Below, piece after piece: positions 1-10,259 of a stretch of DNA of 28,471 nt. The translations under genes were made by a program, and so were the position numbers. Positions within the stretch are counted from its first letter, which is position 1. Each line of letters starts with the position of its first letter. This stretch comes from Chara braunii (taxonomy: Eukaryota; Streptophyta; Charophyceae; Charales; Characeae). The DNA is taken from positions 37,738-66,208 of the forward strand of contig BFEA01000810.1 of the NCBI GenBank assembly GCA_003427395.1, read 5' to 3'. A model generated the notes under the pieces. The model ran no database searches. It saw only the letters and a program-made list of their open reading frames with translations, and had not been told where the DNA came from.

Positions 1-13
1 GGGGGGGGGGGGG
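1..13. repeat. G homopolymer at window edge
   Basis: The window opens with 13 consecutive G. It may be a real G-run or an assembly edge; nothing in the window decides between these. Confidence 0.9.
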
Positions 14-37
14 TTGGTTTAAGGTGGATTATCACTG

Positions 38-152
38 ACACTGTAATCAATTAGGGGATTCTGCACACTGGAGAGGGTTCAACCTCTTTATAAGGTCGTG
101 AAACTGTGACAAAATAGTTTGTCACAACCCTTTGTTTGTTACCCTTCTCTCC
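38..152 (+). repeat. Decayed copy of the hammerhead-bearing repeat
   Basis: This stretch aligns almost without gaps to the last ~115 bases of the window. Shared blocks include AGGGGATTCT, GAGGGTTCA/TTAGGGTTCA, GTGAAACT and AGTTTGTCACA followed by a CCC..TTTGTTTG tail. Stem I is preserved as AGAGG-GTTCAA-CCTCT (72-87). The catalytic core is lost: the segment matching CTGATGA reads TTTATAA (87-93), the segment matching GAAA reads AAAA (111-114), and stem II no longer pairs. The left inverted-repeat arm seen in the other copy survives only as traces (CACTGTAATCAA). I read it as an inactive family member in the same orientation as the 28.4-kb copy. Confidence 0.75.
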
Positions 153-159
153 CTCTTTG

Positions 160-1090
160 CCAATGGTTTGCTGATAATAAATGTTCGCAGTACAATATAT
201 GGTTATAATCGCACATCAATTCGTTGTTGTGAGTATTTAGGAGTCGCAAAGGTCTTATGAGAGGATAACAGGATTTGGGTCATGCTTTTAAGTAGAATGG
301 AATACATCGACTGGCAACTCTTATCAATTGATGGAGAAGGCAGAACCCTTCCATTAACCCTTGAACCCTCTGACAATGAATTGCGGTTGCAAAATCAAGT
401 TAGAGAAATCAGGTGGCCAATTCGAAATGTTGTAGGGTCGAACTCAAAGGATTGCCTTTTCATTCCTCATGACTAACAAGAGAACGTCACCCAGATCCTA
501 GAGGCATGTCAGAGGAATACTTGTTGATAGACAGTCACTAACACACTTTAAAACAACACCGCCACAAGGCAGGAATATCACAAGGTTATGAAAAACTTAG
601 TCCTGAAATTAACTAAACTAGAACCGTATAGGCTCTAACATATAAGCAACTATAGAAGTTGTTGTCGAACAAAACCCTATGTCATGTAGAAACTTTTAAT
701 TATTATTCAGGCTACCTGCGTTATTCAGACCCAACGTATGAGATGTTAGCCATAGTCATTGCACGGGACATGTAGTCTGCACAACCATCTTGAAGTGGGA
801 CTGTAGCCATATATGCCATCACCCGCGCACACTGTGTACGCTAAATATCGAAAGCGACTACATGGGAACTTTTGATGTTTTGTAATGTAGATATTGCCTA
901 ACTTACAGATTAATGGACAGGCAAGTAGAATCAGGGATAGTGCTCGTGATTTTATTGTGTGCTATAAAACTTATAGGTTAATATAAAAAAGATTTGTAAA
1001 TGATCATAGTGCCGAGAAAAGAAAAGAGAAAACAACATATTGTTTGGATACCCCAATCTTCATACTCCCTTTAGACCCTGAAAAGTGAAA
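160..1090. other. Non-coding stretch, no recognised feature
   Basis: AT-rich sequence with stops in all frames. The only open frame over 60 codons (282-476, +) has no family signature. I see nothing else supportable here. Confidence 0.6.
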
Positions 1091-1402
1091 ATAACCGTTA
1101 TTTCGTCAAAATTGACCTTTTTTTTTTGTTTTTTAAACGAAACCGAAACCAAGTTTTTTGGTCGAAAACATCTCCAAATATTTTGACTCTTGGGGGTCTG
1201 ACGTTCTTAAAACGCTCAACTCCCTGGATGTATGTGGAAGATCGTGGACTAAGCATGAGACCAGATACATCCTGGGTGTCTGACCTTTAAAGAACGTTGG
1301 ACCCTCATGAGCAAATTTGAACATGTTTTGACAAAAAAATCCGGTTTCAATTTCGTTGAAAACAATGTCATACAAATGTCAATTTTGACGAAATGACGGT
1401 TA
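1091..1402. mobile_element. Foldback MITE-like element
   Basis: The outer 25 bases (1092-1116 and 1378-1402) are inverted repeats with one mismatch, starting TAACCGTTATTTCGTC on the left and ending GACGAAATGACGGTTA on the right. The inverted pairing continues inward through most of the element: AAACGAAACC with GGTTTC..TTTCGTT, GGGGTCTGACGTTCTT with GAACGTTGGACCC, and CTGGATGTAT with ATACATCC, around a loop near 1233-1258. The size of ~312 bp and near-complete foldback shape fit a non-autonomous DNA transposon. I could not establish a clean target-site duplication, so the superfamily is open. Confidence 0.75.
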
Positions 1403-2715
1403 AATGGACATTCATAGCAACGTCTATTAACAGACCACATAGGCTCAAATTTTAATGTACAACAGATATAAAAACCCCATATGAAAAATTCAAAATAAAA
1501 CTAAATTTGCGTGATGTGGTTACTGACTCATGGATGAGGCACCTCAACGATGTCAACGTGTATCGGCCCTCCTTATGTGAATTCATTGGTTTTGGGGGAA
1601 AAAAAACACAAGCATACCAAAATCTCATCACTTCAATAACAGATTGTCGACCAACGAACAATTCGCCAGTACATCTCACCAGTCTATAACAAAATGGCAA
1701 GCACTGCCCAACACATTGCTGGTGTTAGAGATTTATTTTGGCTTTTTCAACAAGAAATGTCTTTGAAACTATCGAGCACATCTTCTTGCAATGCCTGGGG
1801 ATATTCTCATTTGGCAATGGTAAGAGTCCGTAAGACAAAATTTAGAGGTGGATGGTGGAAACACTGAGCTAGCCATAGGAGTAACGGGCAATCTTGGGAG
1901 GATACTGACTCCAATCCCAAGATAAGTCATTAAAGGAGAACATGTGTAAGTCTTAGATTGAGAAACATTGGAAAAAAGGGTGGTATTTTCGACAACATGA
2001 TGAAAAAGATGCATTTACCGTGACATATAGAAGGCCACTCAGACATATATGATGCGAGCGAATACATTAAACAACAGGTATAAATGGAGATCATCTCCAG
2101 ATGGAAGATAGTCAATACGATATTGAATCTACTCAATGACCCTGGTGATATCAAAAAGGAAATTGTGTTGTTTAACAAGGACAGGTTTGCGAAGAAGGAT
2201 GAAAGAGGAATTACTATGGTGCATAACCTTATGCTCTGCATGACTTCGTGATTGAAATCGTTGTACGCCGAGAGGTGCGAAGTAGGGGGTGTCCCAGGGA
2301 TTGAAGGAAGATGAGGTTTGGACTCTCAGGTCGGAACCGAGATCTCTACTGCAGAAATTCCAAGGACAAGGCAAAAAGGGGTTAAAAATATTTGAATTAA
2401 TGTATAATTAGGTCGTGCAGAGGGGGAACAAATGTAAAAAACTCCATTCATATGGAAAAAGGGACCCAAGTACTAATAACGTCTGGGCACCTCTGAGGCG
2501 CAAGCCATCGACATGTCTTTTTGGGTCTAAAGGGTTCAAAAAATTGCTGGCAGTCTCACTAGACCACCTTGTGGCGCTTGTAGGACTCACAAAGTAGAAA
2601 ACTTCAAAAAAGAAAGATTAAAATGAACCAAATAGGAAGACGAGAATGAGACAGTCAGTACTTAGAGAACACATTGAATTTGGATTAAAAAAATTGCAAA
2701 TGACAACCCGATCTT

Positions 2716-2719
<4 letters not shown>
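1403..2719. other. Intergenic DNA with possible degenerate coding traces
   Basis: No intact gene. On the plus strand two short tracts look protein-like: 1507-1689, and about 2057-2250 where an open run contains NDPGDIKKEIVLFNKDRF. Their composition resembles decayed transposase sequence, but I cannot assign a family and the frame is broken at 2084 and 2248. They may equally be chance. Confidence 0.3.

Positions 2720-2777
<58 letters not shown>
2720..2777. repeat. (CT)n microsatellite
   Basis: About 29 uninterrupted CT dinucleotides. The open frames running through it (poly-SL on plus, poly-RE on minus) are products of the repeat and not genes. Confidence 0.95.
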
Positions 2778-2780
<3 letters not shown>

Positions 2781-4660
2781 CAACCCACTTGCATATTTGA
2801 TGCAGGCGGTCCATCGCCTAGCACTCGACAACTAGACATAGTTGTCATTCCACTTAGTGCAATCAAGCAAGTCAGATTTGCCCATGCACCGCAGTCCGTC
2901 GCGATGACACACATCCCCGCACGATTACCACCAGCCCCTTTGATCGGTCAATTCCGCCACCAACCTTACGAACACCTCCAACCTGCTAGTTGATCCTCTC
3001 GATCGTACTAACCGTAAAAGTTTAGATTAGAGAGTGATAAAGTTGCGCCTCCTAATTTTTTTATGTTGGAGAATGCATCGCAAGATAATCGGGACTACAC
3101 AAGAGGTAAGAGGGAAGTGCATGTATGCTACATACTTGGATTGCAGGATGGGCGCCTTAACCACATTGCAAACACTGATCCTGATTGCATCATTTTAGCA
3201 ATGAGAAGAGGGAGGAGCAGGAAAATGTACGAGTGTCAAACATGAGTGGAGGTGGAAGGAAAAATCATTATTATACTCAATGATCTAGAACGAGAAGAAT
3301 ATTGGGTGATAATTGAGAACAGGATGGGGGTGTAAGAAAAAAAAGTTCATCGTGAAATACTATGAGCACGAGCAAGAAGCATAGTTTTATACACCTTGCA
3401 CCCAAGTAGAAGAAATGAGTTCAAAATCCTACACTAATTGAAATCCTCATACGAAGAGAAATCATATTCATACGTGCAAGCTGCTGCATGGCCTACAAGA
3501 ATTAAAAAAATTTAAATGTAATTTTTGATCGCCTATCGCATTGAAATTTTTGTTTGAACCATGTAAAAGTTGTAAGCGACAATGAATAATCACAACACGC
3601 CATCTCTTGTTTGTGCTCGCTAAGGTGCATTGTAACTACCGAAACGAACCCGATTACAATAAGTTGCAAATTTATCCTTCACCATCATCACTTGACCTCA
3701 GAACGCAATCAAAGGAATTAAAAAAAGGAAGGGCAATCTCTAAAAAAGATAAAGAGTATTTGTCCGACTTAGTTCGATCTTAATTTGGACAAAAATACGC
3801 GGACATGTAGAAGGTAGATCGTCACTACATAACATATATCGTATGAGTATGTGACAATGGAGGACAAGTGCATGCGATAAACAAGTAGACCATAGAAGAT
3901 AGTAAATAAGATTACAAATTTAACTTTAATGACTGGGCATATTTGGACTCATTCATTCCCCTTCACGACCCAATAAGATTCGCTCACTCTTTTTCTCCCC
4001 ATGTGCTCTTAATAGTGGACCGACAATGTTATGGAGCATAACCCTCCCGCTTGGCGAAACGTGATCCGTCTTTGGTGCCCCTCCGGGACTGAAAAGGTCA
4101 GTTAGAGCTTGTTGATATGGTGTTCATAGTGCAAAATCCCAACGTTCGCAAACATCCCAAATGCATATTGACATGTACAAACAGTCACAAATGCTATAAG
4201 GCAAACAAATTTGCCTCTAAAATGTTGGACCCATTTTCAGGCAGGTTTAACTCCCCACCAATAGATGGACTTGAAGCGTGCAATAGGGACCCACTCAAAG
4301 AGTATGCTCCTGTCACTCTTTCTTTTGGGGGGTGAGGGGGGTCAGGCGCATCAACGATGCGGCACAAAATTTTTTTGAATAGGAAAAAATAACACACGAT
4401 GATAAAAGAAACAACCGCAACGTTCGGAAAGGTATTGCCAATGAAAGCACCACAACCGTGACATAGGGCAAATGTCATAGTTCCAGGGGCGAGTCGTGGT
4501 GCCAAACGGGAAAGGAAAGGAAAAAATATATATTCTAATCAAAATAGCATTTAACCCCCCATCACCTGCACAAGCCCATTTGGTGTTTGCTTTTGCCTTT
4601 TCAAACTGAAAACCTACCACTTCTTCCGTTGTTTTTTTGTTTTCTTTACTAAGGTAGCTA
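2778..4660. other. Non-coding stretch, no recognised feature
   Basis: No protein family, RNA gene or terminal-repeat structure could be supported on either strand. ORFs are under 105 codons and lack motifs. The sequence is AT-rich with short A and T runs. Confidence 0.5.
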
Positions 4661-4667
4661 AGCTATA

Positions 4668-5040
4668 TTCTGCTCTCAATTTCACCTCTCATTACCTACC
4701 TAACACGATTCCTAAGCATATACAATGAACCCTTGCAAGCATAGCTGCCTCTCACAACTAAGAGGAGGGATGTTGCCTGTAACTGCACCTCCCATCTACT
4801 TGCCTCATCCCGGGGTTTATGGCCAACACTCGTGCACCACACACCACCACACACACACACGCACACACCCGCGATTGACCAAAGACCCTACCAATATGGA
4901 TTGGGGAGCTAAACTTAACTGTCTCAGTTAGTTTGCACTATGAGTGCCCCGACGGTCATTGGGGATTGAAACCATGACTTCTTGAATGCCACTCATGTGC
5001 CTAACCAACTGAACCTGACCGCTTGCTCCTATCACGGTGA
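4668..5040 (-). mobile_element. tRNA-headed SINE, copy 1
   Basis: Read on the minus strand, the element starts near 5040 with a tRNA-like head. It has an A-box-like TCAGTTGGTTAGGCAC, a block matching GTGGCATTCA, and a B-box-like GGTTTCAATCCCC. The body shares ordered blocks with copies at 5306-5828 and 8950-9323: GGCCAACACTC..CACCACACAC, CCTTGCAAGCATAGC.GCCTCT and CTCTCAATTTCACCT (plus-strand wording). A CA-rich patch at 4847-4866 lies where copy 2 is also CA-rich. The T-run at 5044-5060 abuts the head. No clear target duplication was found, so the ends are approximate. Confidence 0.65.
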
Positions 5041-5043
5041 CCC

Positions 5044-5060
5044 TTTTTTTTTTTTTTTTA
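5044..5060. repeat. T homopolymer beside SINE copy 1
   Basis: A run of about 16 T on the plus strand directly next to the tRNA-like head of SINE copy 1. Confidence 0.85.
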
Positions 5061-5293
5061 AATCACCTCTGCGAATTCTAATATCGAGGTTGAGAACCTC
5101 ACTATTCAACTTGAAGCACTAAGAGCATTACTCATCTTAGATTACAAACACAAGAAAAACCATGAGCGACTCATGACCATATATCAACCGCAACTTGTTG
5201 GCTCAACAAGTGCTAAGTTAGCTAACTTACCTATATCTACCTGGAGCTAGCCTAGACTATTTCCCTTATCTGTACAATAACTACAACCTCATA

Positions 5294-5305
5294 TCACCCC
5301 TTAAA
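5294..5305. repeat. Target-site duplication of SINE copy 2, left
   Basis: TCACCCCTTAAA, repeated exactly at 5829-5840 on the other side of the element. Confidence 0.8.
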
Positions 5306-5828
5306 AAAAAAAAAACAAAAAAAAAAAACACTATATTTTTCTCTCAAATTGTTTCATCCTTTACGACCTACCTACAACTATTCCTAACCCTATATCATAG
5401 GGCACCCCTGCAAGCAGAGCAATCTACCTCTACCTATCTTGGTGAAGGGAGGTTCCTTTATAGGTGGAGGGAGGTAATTGCATGCTTGCTCCTTAGGGTG
5501 CAAGGTTGGGGCCCCTGGGAGGGCCCGAATAATAAAAGGACTGATCATTTGTCACTAGTAGTGCCTCCCTTTTGATCTTCCACCACCCCCATCGAGTAAC
5601 AACAGTGTCGAAGGCCAACATTCTCCCACACACCACATACAACCCACTCACACTCACACACATACTTGTGTTGGCCGAAAACCCTACTAATATCGACTTG
5701 GAGGATGCAACTGCCTATCTTAGTTGGTTGGCACCAAGTGTACCATAGGCGTCCATGGTGATTGAACCAACGACCTCCTCAATACCACTTGTGTGCCAAA
5801 CCAATTGAGCTAGTCCACTGGATACCGC
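5306..5828 (-). mobile_element. tRNA-headed SINE, copy 2, with target duplication
   Basis: This is the best preserved copy. On the minus strand the head carries TAGCTCAATTGGTTTGGCAC (A box) and GGTTCAATCACC (B box) about 40 bases later, the spacing of an internal RNA polymerase III promoter. The far end next to the left duplication is an A-rich run on the plus strand (5306-5328), which is a T-rich tail in the sense of the element. T-tailed plant SINEs (rice p-SINE1, Au) are known. The exact 12-bp duplication TCACCCCTTAAA on both sides fixes the boundaries and gives a length of 523 bp. The body shares blocks with copies 1 and 3, such as GAGTAACAACAGTGTC and CACTCACACTC. Confidence 0.8.
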
Positions 5829-5840
5829 TCACCCCTTAAA
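5829..5840. repeat. Target-site duplication of SINE copy 2, right
   Basis: TCACCCCTTAAA, identical to 5294-5305. Confidence 0.8.
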
Positions 5841-7600
5841 GTAGTACTCAGGGGCTAAGAGGATAAAACATGGCAAAAGGCGTGAACCACCAGTACCCTG
5901 CCCAGGCAAAACAATTGTCTCGCACGAGCATGAAGAGACTACCATAACCATGGCAGTTCCACTACCCAAGGTCAACAATAGCCCTCTTGAATCAGGGGTC
6001 GGGAATGCAAACATGGTAATTCACACAAGAGGCTTTGCACTAGGGCCTTACACCAGGATGAAGAAAAGGGGATGACGTTCCTTGACAATCAAACTTCTCA
6101 AACGTCGAAGTCGGATGGTGGTGTGATCCGTAGGAGAAACGTCACGTGCTGCACAGAGTCTCGTAGCGTGGAGTGCGCCGATCAGAGCAATTGGGGCGTG
6201 GCCGATGATTTTTGGCGGGGGATTGAACTGGCAGGACAAAACCGGGGTTCTCGCCTCAGTTCCAAGGATTTTGGGAAGGTCACCTATCAGAACAAAAGAC
6301 TATCAAAATCTTATAAAGAGAGGGATTTGACCAAATCCGCTTGAGCTTAAAGAGACATTATCGCAAGAGATACAAAAACTGATAAGCAAATGAACAGAGG
6401 CCCTATACTACGATATATACATGCCATCTCTTTTAGTGGGCTTGATAGAGAAGGGGGCTTTGACCGTGATAGGGACGGAGTTAATCACGGTCGTTAGGAA
6501 GATCAGATGCCTCGCTATTTGACCGCGATTGGCACGAGGCACCCAAGTCTGGATGTTCACTGTGAGCGTGCTCGCGTTACGGGAGAGGTTTTGGAATTGG
6601 ACACACCATTCATACCACTGTACCAACCATCATTAGAAACACGAGTTCTCGAGCTTGCACCACCAGTAGTTAAACTGAGGTTGTGACGTGGCATCATGAT
6701 GCACAACCGACTAGGGAAACACCGTGAGATCTGAATAAGGCAAGATCAGTTGGGGTGATGCAAAGCGGTCAATCAATATAAGTCCCTACCTACCGTTGTG
6801 ACAAACCTTTGACGAGTTAAAAAGTTGAACGTGATCGGTCTACAGAAGCGTCCTTCTCACGTCCGCGCAATAGTAGAGTCTGTCCTGGTCTACAATCGGA
6901 AAGGTGGTAACACTGCTATGGCGGATCAATATAAGGGTTGAGCATCGGCAGGTTCCCTTGAGTATACTCAAATGAGAGAACCGCAACTCCATACAATCCC
7001 CGCTCAATCCCGACCCGGACCCAACACCCAATCAATGTACCACAACTCGGCATGAGGTGATGACCGAAACAAAAGTTCCACTTTACACTTGTCAACAATA
7101 TGGCCAGCAGAGTGATTATAACATCCTCCACGTGGCGCTCACGCCCGAAGGGTGCACGGAATGAAAAGAGAGGGCATGGGCGACGATTTTGACTCGCTCG
7201 TACGGCACAGGAATCTCATAATTAATCGGGGGTAAAAAGTGTTAGCACACTCATACATTCACATAGACGACTGAGACCAATTAAATTAACGAGGGTGAAA
7301 AAAATCCATCAATAACCGAACGATTGCGCATTCACACCACACACTTTAAGAATTTCTGACAACGAAGCATCATGCAACCATTTGACACTTGCAACCAAGG
7401 CCATGCATGATATGACTCAGTCACACACTTAGTCATATTGGCCACACACGAAAACTCGGATAAAGCATCGATGGAGAAAAAACAGAATTCCCTCGCAAAT
7501 TGAAATAAAAACTCAATAAGCTGGCACGCCACATGCACAGCAACCAAGTCCAACCAAAGGCACGCCAGCATAGCCGCAAGGCCCGCCTGCTGGTCGCACC
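5841..7600. other. Non-coding stretch, no recognised feature
   Basis: Short chance ORFs only. The sequence is more balanced in base composition than the first 5 kb. Small palindromic patches occur (for example GCCTCG..CGAGGC at 6509-6540), but no mobile-element ends or RNA gene could be defined. Confidence 0.5.
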
Positions 7601-7617
7601 TTTGCCTCCACCACGAT

Positions 7618-8163
7618 TCAGTCCCTTTGACTACCACCCACTGAAACCACTGCCAAGATTACCTCACGCCGCCACTCCACCCGTCCTTGTGCACGCCAAG
7701 CCTTTCCGGCGCCGCAACCTTCGCGCATAGCTCTTGCAGCATTGCAGCTAAGATCAAAGATGAAGAGTGGAGGTGGATTGCGCAAATTTATAGCAACTTG
7801 AAGGAAGGTGGAGGGGCACCAACGTGTCATGCGGGTAGTTAGGGGTCGCAGGTGAGGAGGAGAGGAGAAGGAAGGATCCAGAAAGTCGAGAAGGGCGTGG
7901 CGATCGAAATTTTCGGACAATTGAGGTGGTCGTCCAATCCATGCATGTAAGTTCGCTCTTACGGCTAGATCCGACCAACTCAACTGGCGACCAATCAACT
8001 GCGCCGAAGGATGAAGGGGGAGGATAAGATGGGGCGCAGGAGGAAGACAAAGAGATGTGTGTAGACGAGGGCGGAAAGAAGAGAAGTTTGTGCGCACGTG
8101 CGAAGTGGGAAGCCAGCTTGCGTAATCATCAACGACCCTTCGAAAATGGCTGCTCGTAAGCAT
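7618..8163 (-). CDS. Unrecognised 181-codon ORF, probably spurious
   Basis: An open frame on the minus strand rich in Pro, Ser, Leu and Arg. No family motif, signal peptide, membrane segment or repeat stands out. A second frame overlapping it (7754-8050) is also open with similar composition, which suggests a base-composition effect rather than selection. There is no neighbouring gene to give context. I list it only because it is the longest unexplained frame in the first 9 kb; a real exon cannot be excluded. Confidence 0.12.
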   Translation of the reverse strand: MLTSSHFRRVVDDYASWLPTSHVRTNFSSFRPRLHTSLCLPPAPHLILPLHPSAQLIGRQLSWSDLAVRANLHAWIGRPPQLSENFDRHALLDFLDPSFSSPPHLRPLTTRMTRWCPSTFLQVAINLRNPPPLFIFDLSCNAARAMREGCGAGKAWRAQGRVEWRREVILAVVSVGGSQRD

Positions 8164-8169
8164 GCTAAG

Positions 8170-8940
8170 TGAAAGAAATAAAAAACAGCTTCAACTTGAA
8201 TTCATAACCGTTCCTTTGAAGTTTGCATGCAGTTGCGAGTCGGCCGTGTGGAGCGTACCAATCGAAAAAAAAGACAAGGACAAATCCCAAAAATACATGA
8301 AATTAATCCCTAGGGATTAGAAACGGACCCCATTCATCCATGTTCGTTAAGATCTGTACTTTGGGGCATACTTTGGGGTTTATTCCGAAGGGTACAGGAA
8401 GCCGCGAGGTACGGAACTTGTCTTATCACAGTGGCCCCAGTAAAAGTGATACAGTGCGGAAACAGCAAAGAGTAATGTACCTGGGACGTTGGACCCGGTT
8501 TCCAGCAGGTGCTGCTCTCCACCTATAGACCGGAGGAACAACGGATGGGTGAACAAGTGGAAGATGCTCATATGACTTCCGCTAGTACACTGCAGTTGTT
8601 TTTTTTGGACAAAAAAAAAAGAAAAAGGAGATGGTCCAGGAGGGGTCCGGCACACTTGTCTGCTTGTTTTGTGAGGTGTACCTGTAAGGGCCGATGCGAA
8701 GGGTAGGGCACACGGGGCCCTTTTGTAGGTTGCGTTTCGTCATTTCGCGCACTTTCTATTTCGGGTAAGGTCGACAGCGGCACTAGGACGTCGTTTCACA
8801 TGCTGTCTACCTTGTGTAATGTCCTGCACCGGGGCTAGGACCGGTTCGTTTGCAGTTGAGAAAGCAGAAAAAAGGGGTCTCGGGAAGGGCGTGGAGTGTG
8901 GAGAGAGACGAGGGTGGTACACTGATTTTGAGAAGGCGTC
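8170..8940. other. Non-coding stretch with one perfect palindrome
   Basis: No gene seen. A perfect 16-bp palindrome, TAATCCCTAGGGATTA, lies at 8304-8319. Palindromes of this length do occur by chance in large genomes. Confidence 0.5.
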
Positions 8941-8949
8941 CTGCTTTCC

Positions 8950-9323
8950 TCTCTTTTTCACTTGCTCTCTGAATTTCACCTTTCACGACTTACCTACCAC
9001 TGCTCCTAGGCCTATACAGTGGATCCCTGCAAGCATAGCTACCTCTGACAATAGGCGGTGGTGAGGGAGTACGGTGGGGCCGTCGGTGGGGGGGCTGGCT
9101 AACCCAAACACCTACTTTCCCCGCCCCCATAGAGTAACAGCAGTGTCCACGGCAAGCACACTCCCATACACCACACAAAGCACCCCCTCCCCCTGATGGC
9201 CAAAGGCCCTACGATACAGGGGGAGGTAAGGCCACTATATCAGTTGGTTGGCACCAAGAGTGGGCGTAGGTGCTTGTTGGGGATTGAACCCATGCCTCGT
9301 GAATGCCACTTGCGTGCCTAACT
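8950..9323 (-). mobile_element. tRNA-headed SINE, copy 3, truncated at its 5' end
   Basis: It shares with the other copies the blocks CTCTCTGAATTTCACCT, CCCTGCAAGCATAGCTACCTCT, GAGTAACAGCAGTGTC, CTCCCATACACCACAC and the B-box region GGTTCAATCCCCAA (minus strand). The tRNA-like head breaks off after AGTTAGGCACGCAAG near 9323, where copies 1 and 2 continue. The truncation point coincides with the start of the AGTACTTCCTAAAGT direct repeat. Confidence 0.65.
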
Positions 9324-9372
9324 AGTACTTCCTAAAGTGAAAAAAAAAAAAAAAAAAAGTACTTCCTAAAGT
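9324..9372 (+). mobile_element. Poly(A)-only insertion between 15-bp direct repeats
   Basis: AGTACTTCCTAAAGT occurs at 9324-9338 and again, identical, at 9358-9372. Between them is only G followed by about 18 A. A target-site duplication flanking a bare A-run is what an extremely 5'-truncated LINE-type insertion leaves. Replication slippage of a 15-mer around an A-run is the alternative. Confidence 0.6.
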
Positions 9373-9410
9373 CGTGCCCGCTTACAAGCCACGATTTTAG
9401 GAAACGTACA
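9358..9410. repeat. Imperfect inverted repeat (hairpin)
   Basis: GTACTTCCTAAAGTCGTG is followed after 13 bases by CACGATTTTAGGAAACGTAC, giving an ~18-bp stem with two irregularities. It may be the terminal part of a small foldback element or a chance hairpin, and it includes the right-hand target duplicate described at 9324-9372. Confidence 0.5.
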
Positions 9411-9619
9411 GGCCACTACAGGAGCTCCCCAATTCATCCAAATTCATCCGACTAGAAACGTTTCTACTCTACTTTTTTTCAGTGGGCAAAAGCTGGGCCA
9501 AGTACTGGTGGCTTGCTCCTCTTTTTGGAGGGACTGTGGACGGAATCGTGACGGGCTATGGGTAGGCGCCACCCTGGGTTTCCCGTTCGGCATGAGGGTC
9601 GAGGGCCCTGCGCGCAGGG

Positions 9620-10072
9620 GTGAGGTTGTCACCGCCGATGGCCTTGGCACTTAGTTGCGCAGGTGTTGGTGAATGGTGTGCCCAAGGTGTGGAGCAAGCG
9701 GAGGGGCAGCGGGTTGCATTCGGTTCTGCAGGGGTTGACCCTGGCGTGGCATTCGGGTCTGCAGGGGTTGACCCTGGCGTTGCATTGGGGTCTGCAGGGG
9801 TTGACGTTGGCGTTGCATTCGGGTCTGCAGGGGCTGACGACGGTGTATCGTCGAGCTCGTCGAGCGCGATGGGCAATGCAGCTGGGGCGGTTGATGAAGC
9901 GGTTGGCCCCAAGCCAGAGAAGTGCGAGGACGACAACAACAAGAAGAGCAAGATGAAGAGGAGAATGAGAAAAGAGAGAAGAACAAACGGCGGGACGGGG
10001 GAAAAAAAAAAGGTGAAGGAGACGATGGGGGCATCGATGCAGTATATAAGGTTCTCGCTCGGTGATGATTAA
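9620..10072 (+). CDS. Possible repeat-containing ORF, unrecognised
   Basis: A 150-codon open frame. It contains four 11-residue repeats of the form AFGSAGVDPGV encoded by the minisatellite, then a Ser run, an acidic patch and a basic cluster (KKSKMKRRMRKERR) that could act as a nuclear-localisation-like signal. The minus strand is also open through the same repeat (9556-9951, TPADPNATPGS-type repeats), so openness is largely imposed by the 33-bp unit. No family is recognised. It could be a real exon or simply repeat DNA. Confidence 0.15.
   Translation: MRLSPPMALALSCAGVGEWCAQGVEQAEGQRVAFGSAGVDPGVAFGSAGVDPGVALGSAGVDVGVAFGSAGADDGVSSSSSSAMGNAAGAVDEAVGPKPEKCEDDNNKKSKMKRRMRKERRTNGGTGEKKKVKETMGASMQYIRFSLGDD
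9716..9847. repeat. 33-bp minisatellite, about four units
   Basis: Four consecutive units, each with GGGTCTGCAGGGGTTGAC-like sequence at 33-bp spacing. The unit length is a multiple of three, so it keeps frames open on both strands. Confidence 0.9.
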
Positions 10073-10244
10073 GCCGGTGAAGGAAGACGCAGCAGCGTGG
10101 GCGGGCGCGGCTTACCTGAGAGGTATGACGTTCTTTCCCACACACGACCACCACCACCACCACCAACATCATCCTCGTCATCGCTACTTCCTCCTCCTCC
10201 TCCTCGTTCTCAACCTCCTCGTTTTGTTCTTTCTCTATGCGGCG

Positions 10245-10259
10245 AAAATCCTGTCGCAG
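10245..10259. repeat. Target-site duplication before the U2 copy
   Basis: AAAATCCTGTCGCAG ends exactly one base before the first nucleotide of the U2 sequence and is repeated without mismatch at 10489-10503. The AAAA at its 5' end is the context expected after nicking TTTT on the opposite strand by a LINE-type endonuclease. Confidence 0.85.

Noticed and set aside
2618-2993. ORFs with long SL or RE repeats
   Set aside because: They are translations of the CT microsatellite.
10041-10047. TATATAA as a TATA box for U2
   Set aside because: It lies more than 200 bp upstream of the U2 start, not at the -30 position of plant snRNA promoters. The copy is a retroposed insert, so an upstream promoter is not expected.
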